A stretch of DNA of 64,000 nt from Merluccius polli (lineage: Eukaryota > Chordata > Actinopteri > Gadiformes > Merlucciidae): positions 127,001-191,000 of the forward strand of contig JAOPHQ010002876.1 of NCBI GenBank assembly GCA_030340625.1, written 5' to 3'. The notes under the pieces are model-generated. The model was given only the letters and a program-made list of their open reading frames with translations, had not been told where the DNA came from and made no database searches. Both the position numbers and the translations under genes were made by a program. Below, piece after piece: positions 33,806 through 45,632 of this stretch (position 1 is the stretch's first letter; the number at the start of each line of letters is the position of its first letter).

Positions 33806-34005
33806 GCAGGGGTGGGCTGGGAACAAAATTTGGCCCGGGCAATTTTCTTCTGGACCGGCCCACAACAGGGACGTCGACCGACAGGGGGGGGGGGGGGGGG
33901 AGGGTGCACGATTGTTGACGGGGGGGGGGGGGGGGGGGGGGCACCATCGTAACGCACCCCGGACCTACGACCGATGTACATACAAAACATAAAAAATACA
34001 AAATA
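33806..34005. repeat. Dispersed G-run repeat (GGTGGGCTGGGA...GGCCC family)
   Basis: Starts with a GGGTGGGCTGGGAA and GGCCCGGGCAATT block, relatives of 401-480 and 5935-6010. It then has two long G runs (about 33886-33901 and 33920-33941) separated by TGCACGATTGTTGAC. A closely similar layout is at 63835-63970. Confidence 0.6.
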
Positions 34006-34153
34006 ATAAAAAAAATGAATTACGGCCGGCCGGCTCGGCCTGAAATCGTCCAGCCGTTCGGGAAATCTCCCAAACCTCCCGATGGCCAGCCCGTCCCTGT
34101 ACACAAGCACGATAATGTAACCACGTTTAATCAAACACAACATTACAATCAAA

Positions 34154-34265
34154 TAGGGATGCACCGAATATTCGGTAACCGAATATATGTGGACGAATAT
34201 TGCAAAAAAAGCCATATTCGGTATTCGGTGGAATGAGTGAAAAACAAGGCCGAATATATACATAT
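34154..34265. mobile_element. Left end of a hAT element (TAGGGATGCACCGAATATTCGG type)
   Basis: The TAGGGATGCACCGAATATTC terminus and subterminal CCGAATAT repeats are seen. No matching right end lies nearby, so only a fragment remains. Confidence 0.6.
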
Positions 34266-34456
34266 TAAATATTAGCGCCGCGTTTTAATGATGCAAGCAA
34301 ACAACGTGCAGTAACGTGGCGCGTTTTACTGACGCAATGAAAGAACGTGCAGTGACGCGGTAAACATAAACAAAGATGTCGGCAGTGTGGAGATATTTCA
34401 AAGTTACGGAAAACGAAAAAAGAATTGCGGTTTGCAGCCAAAATATAAAATACAGT

Positions 34457-34640
34457 ATAAGTAAGGGATAATGCCCGACAAAATGAATGGACTTCGCGGA
34501 AGCAACTGTCCTCCGCTTTGCGTCGGACGGTTCACGCCTCCGCGTCGGACGGTTCACGCCTCCGCGTCGGACGGTTCACGCCTCCGCGTCGTCCATTAAT
34601 TTCTGTTAATGGACACCTCGAAGGGCATTATCCCGCTTAT
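34457..34640. mobile_element. Small MITE with a 22-bp tandem repeat
   Basis: Inverted ends ATAAG..GGGATAATGCCC and GGGCATTATCCC..CTTAT. The centre has three copies of GGACGGTTCACGCCTCCGCG (34522-34590). A target duplication is not clear. Confidence 0.7.
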
Positions 34641-36582
34641 AACATGGTCACTTACGAAATAAATAAATATTTAATCAATTAAAAATACTTTAATGTGTTT
34701 TAGAGTTAAAATCGTGAGGGTTTTTTTTATTTTTCAAGTCGGGCGGACTATTTAATATCTTATATAACCTATCCTATTTAATATTTTATGTCACATTACA
34801 ACTAAAATAACATTTCCATGTTGTTTATCAGTTTCTCCAGTTAAGTAACGTACAAACCTGACCTATTATATGTCTCAAAAAACATACATTTTGGAGGCAA
34901 TGATTTTAAAGCAAAACAATGGCTTCTCTCATCATAAAACCCAATGTCAGTTGAAGTCCTCCAGTCTTAACACACTGTTTACTACAAGAACACTTAAAGC
35001 ACCAGCACCCTGTAGTTTTTTGGAGTTTTCTTTGTAAGGGGGGGGGGGGGGGGGGGGTACGAGGATCATGGAATGGTCAGTGGGGCATTTGCTCAATAAA
35101 GGTTGAGAACCACTGGTTTATATGAATAGATGTCATATGTGATTTATTGCCCCTTTTATTTTGCATCGTTTAGTTTGTTATTTTGTTTAATAATTTCTGC
35201 TTTAGTTTCTGCCTTACTTTCATTGGTTACTGCTTTTCTCTTTTAATTTGTGTTGGCACGTGGCTGTAAGTGTCAATTTGGGAGATTAGGTCCTTTTACA
35301 TGTATGCATTTTAGATAAAGCACCTCAATAAGCTCTGCTCTAGGGAATGAAACTCACTGGGATCAGTTAGCTATGTGTGCTCCATTTGGCGAGGGCGGAG
35401 CAAACCATTTAAAAGGAATGTTGGCAGCAGGCAGCAGCTGTAGTAACTACTGGCAATTAGGCCAATTGCGTAACTAAAGCTGTGAAAACAAACAATACAT
35501 GATACAATAGCAATACAATACATACTCTTCATCAAAGTCAAACTTCAAAATCATCTTTATGCTTCTGCCCGGCGCCACGAGGGGTCTTACAAAAGGGCTA
35601 CAAAAATAGCAAAAACAACAAAATGATTGGCTGAGATACAGGTGACTATATTAGCCTAGAACTCTAGACACCCCCTAGCGGCAGCAAATTTATTTGGCAG
35701 CTAGGTAGGTCTAACATAGCCTGGCTCCGCCCACCTACGTACTTCCGCTCAATGTTCATTTCCCTTCAGTACTAGGTCTGGGTATTCGGCATATTCGCGG
35801 GTTTTCTCCCGGTAAAGTTTTACCGGTCCAATCAGCGAACAGGAGGCGCGGCCTGAGAACAGTGACGTAGAGGTCGTGCGTGAATTTCAGTTATTGAGCG
35901 CAAGTACGGAGGCGGGCGGAACTAGGCTAATGCTAATGCTCACTGCATCTGCCGTTTGTATACTGCGCGCAACGTGGTTTCTGGCGCATGAAATACGTCA
36001 CGACCAAACGTTAGCGATTGGTTATGGCAGATTCGGAGTGGCACTGGGCAGAGCCAATAGTTTTAAACTTCAACAGAGCACCCGCCTTCAGTTAGTTAAC
36101 AATTGTCAATGGTGAGTGGCCAGACTCTCTGTACAAATGAAATGTAGTACGAGAGGCTGGTGACCAGGCTAGGTCTAACACGGCTCCGTCGGCTTTTTGG
36201 TGCTGGAAACACAAAGTATGTCAGACCAATCACAGCGTGAGGGGCGGAGTCAGAAGCCGGGCTACCATGACGACAGAGTTGCGACGGCTCCATGTTAAAT
36301 GGGCTCGCATTTCTCACTATAGAGCTCCCCCTGCAGCTTCGGAATAGGCCTACAACACTGTCGTAAAAACTCATTGACAACGCCCCCCACCCCCCACTTC
36401 GATAAATAAATAGTAATACACAACGAGAACCTGGATTCGGACCGCAAACAAACATGTGTGGTAGCAAGTCACTGCTAGGATAAACCCTCACTAGCTAGCA
36501 AGCTAGCCATGAAGCAACCAAGCTAAACACATACAGGGCTCACAATAAAATGGTCGAGCAAAACACATTGTTCAACAGACTC
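34641..36582. other. Intronic stretch, mostly unassigned
   Basis: Holds a poly-G run at 35038-35057 and GC-rich MITE-like pieces with GGCTCCGCCCACC and ACCAGGCTAGGTCT (about 35705-36180). No exon-like signals are found on either strand. Confidence 0.35.
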
Positions 36583-36846
36583 TCAAACCACATTACAAAA
36601 ACGAAGTTCACCCAAGGGTAGGCTACTTACAATTTCAGCAGCAAGACAGCCAAGTCGGCGTCCGTTTTGCATTCTTCCGAGTCTCTCAGTTGACGCCATT
36701 CCGCATAAGCTCGCCCTATGTTCACTCGTGTGGTTTCTTTGTTTATCATAATCCTTTCTCTTATTCTTCGATTCCTCCGACCTTCCCCTCTTGGGTCTTG
36801 ATGGATCCATAGTGGATTTGTCGATTGATCCAGAATTGCCTTGCAA
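36583..36846 (-). pseudogene. Transposon-linked basic protein fragment
   Basis: The N-terminal frame gives MDPSRPKRGRSEESKNKRKDYDKQRN. After a one-base shift another frame continues TRVNIGRAYAEWRQLRDSEECKTDADLAVLLLKL. I recognise this as a type of protein encoded beside fish DNA transposons, but cannot name the superfamily. Confidence 0.45.
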
Positions 36847-36873
36847 CTGACTCTTTATATTCAGCCGGACCCA

Positions 36874-38852
36874 TATGGGGTCAGAACAGTCTCATTAATA
36901 ATGAATGCACAGAGAAGGATTCACAAATGTATTTTGTGATTTATATATAAATTACTCTCTTCTCACAAATACATTTCAATGCACACACAAATGGATTTCG
37001 TTATGTATAAATGTAAAATAAATCCATAAACAAAAATAAGTTTCACAAACACATTTCTGATCCACACACAAATGTGTCTTGTTTAAAATAAATGTAATAT
37101 AAATCCATAAATATATGAATTTTAAAAAAATATTTGCAATTTTCATCAAAAATGTATTTGGATGTTGTTACATTTATATACAAACTGTTAAACTTGAATT
37201 TACAAGACGCTTTTCATTTGTGAACTTGTTTGCATTTGTGTGTGAACTGGTCTGTATTTATTTGTGGATTTTTGAGACTCCCCTGACACGGCTGGATTCA
37301 CAAATGCATTTTTTTCAACAAGGAACTTCCTGTAGCCAATCAGATGCCGCCTTAGTTTTCAGCCAATCACATGACTGCAGTCCAACGAGGGGTACCTCAC
37401 CATGGCCAGAGCACAGCATTTTCTCTGCGCATTTTGCGTTACTTTTCGGTAAAATAAAAAAAAGAAAGATCCGGACTTGAGCTTTCTTCCACTTGAGTTC
37501 AGCCTCAACATGGCGTCTGGGAATGGCAATCACGATTTAAGTGACTTGAATCGGCATTACCAGACGCCATGTTGAGGCTGAACTCTGTGCGTTCACATCA
37601 GAAGCGATCGATTGCGTGGATCCCAGGGAACACCGGCACTTTGGTTCCTACTGTACTTTTTTGGTTCCTACTGTACATCAAAATGTCGACTGAAAAGTTA
37701 ATCGCGGTTGTGGCTGGGCACCCGCTGTTGTACGATCCAATACAATACCGTAATAATCAGCTTAAATATCATTTTTACAAGCACACGCACGAAGCGGGCC
37801 GCCTATTAACGGCATGGACCAAGCGGTTCTGGACCAGGAAGGAGACATGAACACTTTTAATAATCGTATTTACCGTATACCTGCACACAACTTTATTTAA
37901 AAGTAAGCAAATGGAAAACATGTTTGTTTGTATTCTGGTGTCCGGTGCGCGTGGATGGCTCCTCCGGCGGAGCGGTTCATGTTAATAGCGGAGTCCGGGA
38001 GGGTTCACCTTCACGGCGTAGTTACGAGGGATGTGCGACTATCGTTTATCAAACAAGCAAAACCGTCTCTGCAATATGGCCAAAGTGTGTGGAGTTCACT
38101 CTTTGATATGTACTAAAAGCATACGGCTCCTTTGCGTCTGCAAAATTGAATTGTACGTTATGAGCGACAAAAGCGAACAGAAATATTCGCAGCGAATCTT
38201 TATGAGCGTCTTTGCAGCGCAATTCGCTTCTGATGTGAACGCACAGTTACCGTCCGATAACTCTTTTTTTTTTTTTTTTTTTTTTTACCGAAAAGTAACG
38301 CAAAATGCGCAGAGAAAATGCTGTGCGCTGGCCATGCTGAGGTACCCCTCGTGGGATTGTAGTCATGTGATTGGCTGAAAACTAAGGCGGCATCTGATTG
38401 GCTACAGAGAGTTCCTTGGTGAAAAAAATGCATTTGTGAATCCAGCCGTGTCAGGGGAGTCTCAAAAATCCACAAATAAATACAGACCAGTTCACACACA
38501 AATGCAAACAAGTTCACAAATGAAAAACGTCTTGTAAATTCAAGTTTAACAGTTTGTATATAAATGTAACAACATTCAAATACATTTTTGAAGAAAATAT
38601 GTAATTAATATATTTATGGATTTATATTACATTCATTTAAAACAAGATACATTTGTGTGTGTGGATCAGAAATGTGTTTGTGAAACTTATTTTTGTTTAT
38701 GGATTTATTTTACATTTATACATGCCGAAATCCATTTGTGTGTGCATTGAAATGTATTTGTGAGAAGAGAGTAATTTATATATAAATCACAAAATACATT
38801 TGTGAATCCTTCTCTGTGCATTCATTATTTATGAGACTGTTCTGACCCCATA
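36874..38852. mobile_element. Long-inverted-repeat DNA element with MADF-like remnant
   Basis: Ends TATGGGGTCAGAACAG (36874) and CTGTTCTGACCCCATA (ending 38852) open into arms of nearly 600 bases (to about 37460 and from about 38270). GACCCA flanks both sides (36868-36873 and 38853-38858), a candidate 6-bp duplication. The arms hold many TTTGTG/CACAAA subterminal repeats. Confidence 0.8.
37683..37850 (+). pseudogene. MADF-like domain fragment
   Basis: MSTEKLIAVVAGHPLLYDP and the following YRNNQLKYH match the start of MADF domains (Myb-like DNA-binding modules often encoded by PIF/Harbinger-type elements). The rest of the domain is lost at a stop near 37850. Confidence 0.5.
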
Positions 38853-38973
38853 GACCCATGTTTGGCACCCCCGCCCAGGTCTACCGTAAAGCAGTGAAAC
38901 TACAATCTGACTACATTTTCGAGGCGCGATTGGATACTTCCGCTGAGTCACATCCGTAAGTGGCCGGGACGGC

Positions 38974-39432
38974 CATAGACATATATACATAGACGCCTCA
39001 TAGACTGACGCTGCCCGTTAGAGCTGACGTAGCAGCGCGGCCGCCATCCTGGCAGGGGACCCAGTGCGTCCCCAGTGCATTCATTTCTATGGAGGAAGGC
39101 GTATCCCCAACTACAATAATAAGCATAACTCCCCGAATTTTTACCGGATTTTCACACGGTTTGGTTTGTTACAAATGGCAGAGATTTATTTATGATACAG
39201 GACGATTTTTTTTTTTTTTTTTCATAATAAGAATTATTGTTCAATCTTACTTGTGAAAGGTAATCCCACGCGATCTGGTGTCAATACTGCGCCGTAAGCT
39301 GCACACAATACTGGCAGCTTGTTCTCCCGTTGACTCCTATGCTAGACTAGAGTGAGGACCCCCTACCAATATGGCGGCGACGCTGGGTTACGTTCCATCA
39401 CGTCATGAGGCGTCTATGTATATATGTCTATG
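38974..39432. mobile_element. MITE with CATAGACATATATACATAG ends
   Basis: A 27-bp inverted terminus at 38974-39000 is mirrored at 39406-39432 and flanked by the exact 8-bp duplication GGGACGGC (38966-38973 and 39433-39440), indicating hAT-type movement. A poly-T tract is at about 39207-39222. A partial relative lies at 4943-5210. Confidence 0.9.
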
Positions 39433-39607
39433 GGGACGGCCACATGAAGTTGCATGTTCTGTTTTTCCGCGGGGAACCAACAGGGGGAGATGAAACACCC
39501 ACCAAACAACCCATAAAGTGTTGTAGAACGATCAGAACGACTCTCAACCTGCATGGTTAAGGTTATTTTTGATAAACGAGTTGCATAGTGCTTCTTAGAG
39601 GTAAACA

Positions 39608-39765
39608 ATGGCTGCTGCTGCCCGCGAACGGCTGTCTTTCCACTCGACTTTGGCCGCAACTCTTCAAGACTTGAAGTTAACATTTTATTTGAGAAAAGAA
39701 CAAAGAACGGCACTGAAGTCTTTCCTCGAAAATAAAGATGTATTCGGAGTTTTGACTGACTACGT
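39608..39765 (+). pseudogene. RecQ-like helicase N-terminal fragment
   Basis: Encodes LRKEQRTALKSFLENKDVFGVL, the Q-motif/Walker A approach of RecQ-type DEAD-box helicases. The following phosphate-binding loop is replaced by unrelated sequence. Such helicase pieces accompany some fish DNA transposons. Not a host gene. Confidence 0.5.
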
Positions 39766-40027
39766 CACCTTCTTCGTTGCTCTGATTGGTTGTAATGCTA
39801 TCCTATTGCGTGCAGAGGGAACTTGAAAGACAACCGTTTATCCCGCCCACACTGCCAATGGAGCTGAGCCAGACCTTACATTTTTCTGATGTGGGTCTGG
39901 CTTGCCAGGCTTGCCATCGCTTAGCTGTTGTTTCAGAACCAGGGACAGCGCCTATATTTTTAGTGCAAATATTGGCTATAGCAATTGTGACAAAGCAAGC
40001 AGGGTGGGTTTCTTGAAGGCCTGGGCT

Positions 40028-40028
<1 letters not shown>

Positions 40029-40096
<68 letters not shown>

Positions 40097-40097
40097 C

Positions 40098-40128
<31 letters not shown>

Positions 40129-40180
40129 ATCGCACACACACACATGCACGCACGCACGCACACACCCACACACACACAGG
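40029..40180. repeat. (CT)n and (CA)n compound microsatellite
   Basis: About 27 CT units, then mixed TG/CT and CA/CG tracts. Confidence 0.92.
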
Positions 40181-40319
40181 GACAGAATGAGAGATATAGG
40201 AACATAGACCTACTAACATACCTCAATGATGTTCAGACAAGTAAACCATACAAGCTGCTTGCATAACAATATCTTATAGTGGATATTCACGGTCACGGTC
40301 AATATCCACTATACGCGAA

Positions 40320-40409
40320 TGATCGCGCGCGATGTGCCGCCTCCATTCACTTTCTATGGGACGCGAGCGATCGTAACACACCGCCTCCGGTTAGGACAAA
40401 TTACTTTAA

Positions 40410-40467
<58 letters not shown>

Positions 40468-40610
40468 GACAAAGTGCATCGCCCGGTGGGCCGATGGCCA
40501 GTCCAGCCGTGGCTGCGGCGCCAGTGTGTTTTGCACTTCACACTGCCGCCGCAGCGCCGCGGTAAAGCACACCAATGAAGTCTATCGCTGACTGTCGTTG
40601 ATCCGACTCT
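40320..40610. repeat. Inverted-repeat scrap with (AT)n core
   Basis: The block GATCGTAACACACCGCCTCCGG at 40372-40393 is the reverse complement of sequence at about 512-533 and 6040-6061. An (AT)n run (40411-40464) follows, then a GC-rich palindrome near 40505-40565 containing AGTGTGTTTTGCACTTCACACT. Confidence 0.6.
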
Positions 40611-40904
40611 CAACATATGGCTTGCTTCGGTGCGTGTTTTGAATGCGTGCGTGATGTTGCTTTGTGTGTTAAAAAAAACAGGAAAACGCGGAGGATTTCT
40701 ATTTCTATGGGTATTCCCCCTACTGATAAAGTGGAACGGATTTGATTGTGAAGCAATGGAAAGAACGCTGGACTAGTAGACCAGTCATGCACTAATATTT
40801 TTGATGGCAAATGTGGGGGTGTCCAAACGACTTTTTTGCAAGGGTGGGGGGGACGTGTCCCCCCCCCCCCCCCCCCCAATTATATTATGGTGACGCCCAT
40901 GCCA
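40611..40904. other. MITE-like scrap with poly-C tract
   Basis: Ends in a C run (40859-40877) and AATTATATTATGGTGACGCC. No coding signal. Confidence 0.35.
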
Positions 40905-41522
40905 TAACGTATCACTGTCAAAAAGTAGGCTATATTAACATACGTCTCTAAGTCTAGCTAATAAACTCTCTTGGAAAGCCTCAGAAATGAAGGGGACCCC
41001 AGATCACTAAGTCCCTTCATTCAACTCATTACAGTCGCCGTATTGAGGACACGGTACGCGGACTCCAACATTAATTACATCGCCTTGAAGGAAACCTACA
41101 TGAGGTCGCAATTCATTTTAATTCATTCAATTGTAATGCGACCTAAGATCATTTTCCCGATGCTTGATGCGCACCGCGTAACCCATAACAACACAATCAG
41201 CGGTCAAATCATTTAGACTTATGCTGTCCCATCACTTGAATCAATAATGATGAAAATCAAGAGGTATAGGCCTTTTTACCCCAGTTTATAGTCTAGTCAT
41301 ACTCAGGAAAAAATAACCACGGTGGAAATTATAAGTGACACTCACCATCATCAGTCACAGTAGAAGTTGATATCTTGAGGAAAACCCCCAGCAGCAGCAC
41401 CGCCAGCTTAGAAACACGACCAGGCGTCATTTCTCCTCTCCGTCCTAGTGAGCGTCCCGGTCCGGCGGCGCGCCTCTCACGCTTTACTCCCACAGCGTAA
41501 TAGGCGTGGCCGTTTTTGTTTG
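40905..41522. repeat. Duplicated PAR2 exon 1 block, copy B
   Basis: Matches 4344-4932, including exon 1, its donor and 5' flank. It is separated from its exon 2 (16956-18028) by 23.3 kb of inserted elements. Confidence 0.88.
41346..41430 (-). CDS. f2rl1: PAR2-like copy B, exon 1 (signal peptide)
   Basis: From ATG at 41430 it encodes the same 28 residues as copy A exon 1 (MTPGRVSKLAVLLLG...), a cleavable signal peptide directing the receptor to the secretory pathway. It ends at GTGAGT in phase 1, which fits exon 2 at 18028. An upstream in-frame extension exists, but the conserved ATG and the end of similarity with copy A upstream favour this start. It could also be read as an orphan exon left by rearrangement; matching phase, strand and order favour a gene with a very long intron. 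Confidence 0.75.
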
Positions 41523-41587
41523 CTTTTAGTACCTTATATAGTCGGCTAGTCGTGATCAGGTCCAAAAACAGAGTTTGCTAGGTGGGT

Positions 41588-41604
41588 TCCCCCCCCCCCC
41601 CCCC
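41588..41604. repeat. Poly-C tract
   Basis: About 17 C just 5' of PAR2 exon 1 copy B. Confidence 0.8.
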
Positions 41605-41818
41605 GAAAAAAATGAATAAATATGTGCTTTTTAAGACGTTTGGAGAGCAAAAATTGGATAGCAATAACTTTAAAACTGTCAGTGGGCAGTGGCATAAATG
41701 ATCTGATCTGTCAAGCAGTAGGCTAATACATGAGAATCAGGTTAAATATTACAATAAATGATCCACACTACAATCTAATCTAATTGAAATCTAATCATGA
41801 CCAAATGTGGGAGCATAT

Positions 41819-41819
<1 letters not shown>

Positions 41820-41857
<38 letters not shown>
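41820..41857. repeat. (TG)n microsatellite
   Basis: About 18 TG units. Confidence 0.92.
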
Positions 41858-41859
<2 letters not shown>

Positions 41860-41885
41860 TGATTATACAAAACAAGCCTTCCAGA

Positions 41886-43375
41886 TGGTGAACGCCCTGA
41901 CTGGATGTGAACCAAAATACAGTCCATAAACAGCTACAGGCTCATCCTACTACATCATACAAGCATGCATACAGGGCCGTTCCCTCTCCTCAACTAGGAC
42001 AACTGGGACTTTCAGACCATCTCTCACTGTTCCTCATCCCAGCATACAAAACAGGGAAGAGAACTAGGCCTGACATAAAAACTTTTAAAACCTGACCAGA
42101 AAGCGCTATTGAACAGCTACAAGACTGCTTTGAGCAAACTGACTGGGACATATTTGCACAACCAGACTTGGATGTATATGCTCACTCTACTGTTCTACAT
42201 CACAGCGTGTGTGGACACTGTTACTGTGGACAAGGAAGTCATGATTTTTCCAAACCAAAAACCTTGGATAAACAAGGAAGTACAGACTTCTCTCAAGCCC
42301 GGGACGCTGCATACAGGTCTGGGGATACAGTCAGGTACAGTTCAGCTAGAGCCAACTTGAAAAGGGCAATTAGGGAGGCTAAAGCTGCCATTCCTTCCTG
42401 CCTGAAGACATCCACCATCATCCCTTTCCCCAAAAAGCCCTCCCACAGCGGTCTGAATGACTATAGACCTGTGGCACTCACTCCTATAGTCATTAAGCGC
42501 TTTGAGAGGCTGGTACTAAAGCACATCAAAACCAGTCTCCCATTGGCCCTAGACCCACATCAGTTCGCCTATCGGGCAAACAGGTCGACGGATGATGCCA
42601 TCGCCACAGTTCTTCATACAGCCCTGAACCATCTGGAGCACAGTGGGACATATATGAGGATGCTCTTTGTTGACTATAGCTCAGCGTTCAACACAATCAT
42701 TCCAGACATCCTCATCAGAAAGCTGACTGACCTTGGACTCTCCTCCCACATCTGCTGGATAATGGACCTTCTATCCAACAGGCCCCAAACAGTGAAACTT
42801 GGCCCCCACGCTTCCACCACCCTCACTCTCACAACAATCTCACTCTCAACACACTCCAGCACCCCATCCTCGTCAATAACAAAATGGTTGAAATGGTTGA
42901 CAGCTTAAAATATCTCAGACTCACACTGGACAATAAACTCAGCTTCGACCAGCATACAAAGGACATTCAAAAAAGGCGCCATCAAGACTGTCAGCCATCC
43001 GTAAACTCAAAGGACTCTATGTCGCCCCCCCCATCTCCTCCTACTGTTGTACCAAAGTGTTCAACCCATCCTGCTCTACTGTTCCACCTGTTTCTTCAAC
43101 GTGCTCACTGTCACAAACCGGGTCAAACTCACACACATAACCGACACTGCTGCCAAGATAATAGGTCTCCCCACAACCAACGTCTCAGAGCTCAACTGTA
43201 AGGCCATCACGCGCATTGCAAATACATTAGCACAGGAAACCACACACCCACTCAATCACCACCTCACGGTGCTGCCCTGTGGGCGCAGGCAGGTCCCTGA
43301 GGTGCAGAAGGGCTCGCTTTGGCAAAAGCCTGGTACCCGCAACCAGGGGCTTTGTTAGACCTGGGCATTCGAGGC
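41886..43375 (+). pseudogene. L2-type LINE, 3' half, internally deleted
   Basis: The endonuclease end (LGLSDHLSLFLIPAY near 42010) is followed by the linker (WINKEVQTS) and RT palm/fingers with LNDYRPVALTPI, DPHQFAYRANRSTDDAI and MLFVDYSSAFNTI (to about 42800). The RT catalytic YADD region is missing. Sequence resumes with VEMVDSLKYLRLTLDNKLSF, the C-terminal part (42884 on). Several frame changes are present. The element is dead. The same linker is seen on the minus strand at 33178-33364. Confidence 0.85.
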
Positions 43376-44640
43376 TATAGCCCCGGATATTTGTGCCGTG
43401 AAATAAAAAAAATAAAAAAAACATAATACTGATGAAAATAGCCCCGCAGTGTAGACTTTGATGTGACTTTGATTCTATTGACCCTTTATGGCGTTCGGTT
43501 TGACACGTGAAGGGAAATATAGTATCAATTTTCCTTTGATGGTCTGATGCATTCTGTTCAAGAAAAAAAACTCTATGGCGCCCCCAATGACACGGTGAGA
43601 TATGGAACTGGAGTCAGCTGGCGACTAGTGAGCTAAAGTTGTTTACATCATCATTAGGCAGCCTCAAGGCGCACTCTATAAATCTACCTACCTAGGCCTA
43701 CCTGCAATATAATATTGCATTCATGAGCTTGAGATCTACCCCCAACGACTGTCACTGACACGTCTGCAATCCAGTTAGTGACTGACACACACTGACAAGT
43801 GATAATTTAAAAATGAAAAAAGCAGACGTACTTGCAGGTCGGGGGAGAAAACGTCCGTCAGTCAAATGATGGCTTCTAGTTTGCACAGATTCGGAGACCA
43901 TACATATATGTTTCTTTAAGTGGGCTTTTTGGGGGGGAATTCAGCCAATAGGGAGAATAGTGAAGAATAGTTCTTCAAAGTAAAGTGAAACATATATACA
44001 GCATGGGTCATATAGCCTACAGAGTGTTTATCATTCGACAACTTTTATAAAACAATAGCACCTAATTTATCCTTAAGTTGTGTTTTCTTAACCAATGAAC
44101 TGAAATCGTGGCGAAGTCAAACATGGGGTGAAACCATGGACGTAGACATACATATAGAATTGGCCATGAACATATTGGTTTACTGAAAATGATACTGTAG
44201 CACCACCTACTGGCAGAAATGATGGTTGGCAAGTTGTTAGAGTAATACTGTTTCGCCAGTAGACAGCATACAAAATCAAATAGGCTGTAATAAAACAACA
44301 AAATCAATGTGTAGTTATCCAGAGTCAATTCCAAAAGTATGTTAAAATGATATGTGAAACAGTATGAATCAGTTTAAAGCATTTAATTGTGAAGCAATAC
44401 TTTTTTAAGAAGACAAAGTGCCCATATGGAAAATAGTTACACTCAATCACACAATATATCTTAACAAGTGTTGATTTAGCTCAAAATCATTATTGACACT
44501 CACAACACACTGAATGACACTGGTGAGGTTTTCAGTTTTGACGCACAGTATTGTCCAACTTGGAAGATATCCTTCCTCTGCACACCACACAGCATCAACA
44601 TACCAGCCTGTGCCTGGAACCATGACCTTAATAATGCTAC
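43376..44640. other. Intergenic stretch without genes
   Basis: AT-rich sequence with short A runs near 43405-43430 and 43564. A 60-90 codon ORF is present on the minus strand, without motifs or splice signals. Confidence 0.4.
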
Positions 44641-44644
44641 ACGT

Positions 44645-44645
44645 G

Positions 44646-44720
<75 letters not shown>
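44645..44720. repeat. (CA)n microsatellite, block 1
   Basis: About 36 CA units. Confidence 0.95.
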
Positions 44721-44723
<3 letters not shown>

Positions 44724-44784
44724 ATGAACACTCACACCCCCCACACACAAACACACACACAAAATAAACACTTGCACCCCCCCT

Positions 44785-44788
<4 letters not shown>

Positions 44789-44869
<81 letters not shown>
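44789..44869. repeat. (CA)n microsatellite, block 2
   Basis: About 40 CA units, separated from block 1 by CA-rich unique sequence. Confidence 0.95.
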
Positions 44870-44871
<2 letters not shown>

Positions 44872-45632
44872 TTTATAGGCCTAATATATACATCTACAAC
44901 TAATTCACAATTCTACAGTGTATATTCTTCTCGGCTGCCAGAATACTGGTTTGTGGATGATGAAATGATGGAGGTCCGCTCCCAAAAGTGTCTGAGTAAA
45001 TAACTTTTTATTTAACAGAGAACACAAGCGGGATGACATTCAATGCATCTGAATGGTGGCCGAATCTTCTCCGAATCTGAGTCCGAATCCCCCAAAGGGG
45101 TCCGAAACTCTCTCCATCCTCTCTAATGCACACACTTCTTATAGGCCTCTCTAAGCCATACCATGCGTGACAGTCCGGCAAGCTTAACCAGCACATCTAG
45201 ACTGTTTAACTTTTCATCACAACAACTTCCTATCGTAAACCACATACGGAAACACTTTCTGAGGTCTTCAGGGTATCTTGTTGTTTCAGCAGCTTGGGGT
45301 CATGCTGACCCTGAGCAGGCCCTCAGGATTACCCCTAATAGCTTACTAGGAGACACAGGAATGTTCTCCCATGACACAGCATTATTCTACATATAAAGAA
45401 TGAGTGAAATACAATGAATAAAAGAAAGAAATAGAATATCCTGTAAATGTATATCAGAAAATACACTACAACAGCTTTGTTTTTCATTTTGTGTGCTATA
45501 GGCTTAGTGCTTTGGCTAACAAATCCAGCGTGTTTCTGCATTGTAACAGATCATCACAGGGAGCTGTGACAGTAGGCCTACATTTAGCTATACTTTTAAC
45601 AAAGAAGTGTTTTATGTTGATCCGAGGCTTGG
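44870..45632. other. 3' flank of the PAR1-like gene
   Basis: No repeat ends or exons were recognised. It is downstream of the minus-strand receptor and may include its 3' UTR. Confidence 0.35.

Noticed and set aside
41346..41430. A separate small secreted-peptide gene at the distant exon 1
   Set aside because: Sequence, donor and phase are identical to PAR2 copy A exon 1, so it is best read as exon 1 of copy B.
44514..44903. Long Cys-Val or His-Thr ORFs over CA tracts (also 39902-40226 and 53571-53946)
   Set aside because: Pure translation of dinucleotide repeats.
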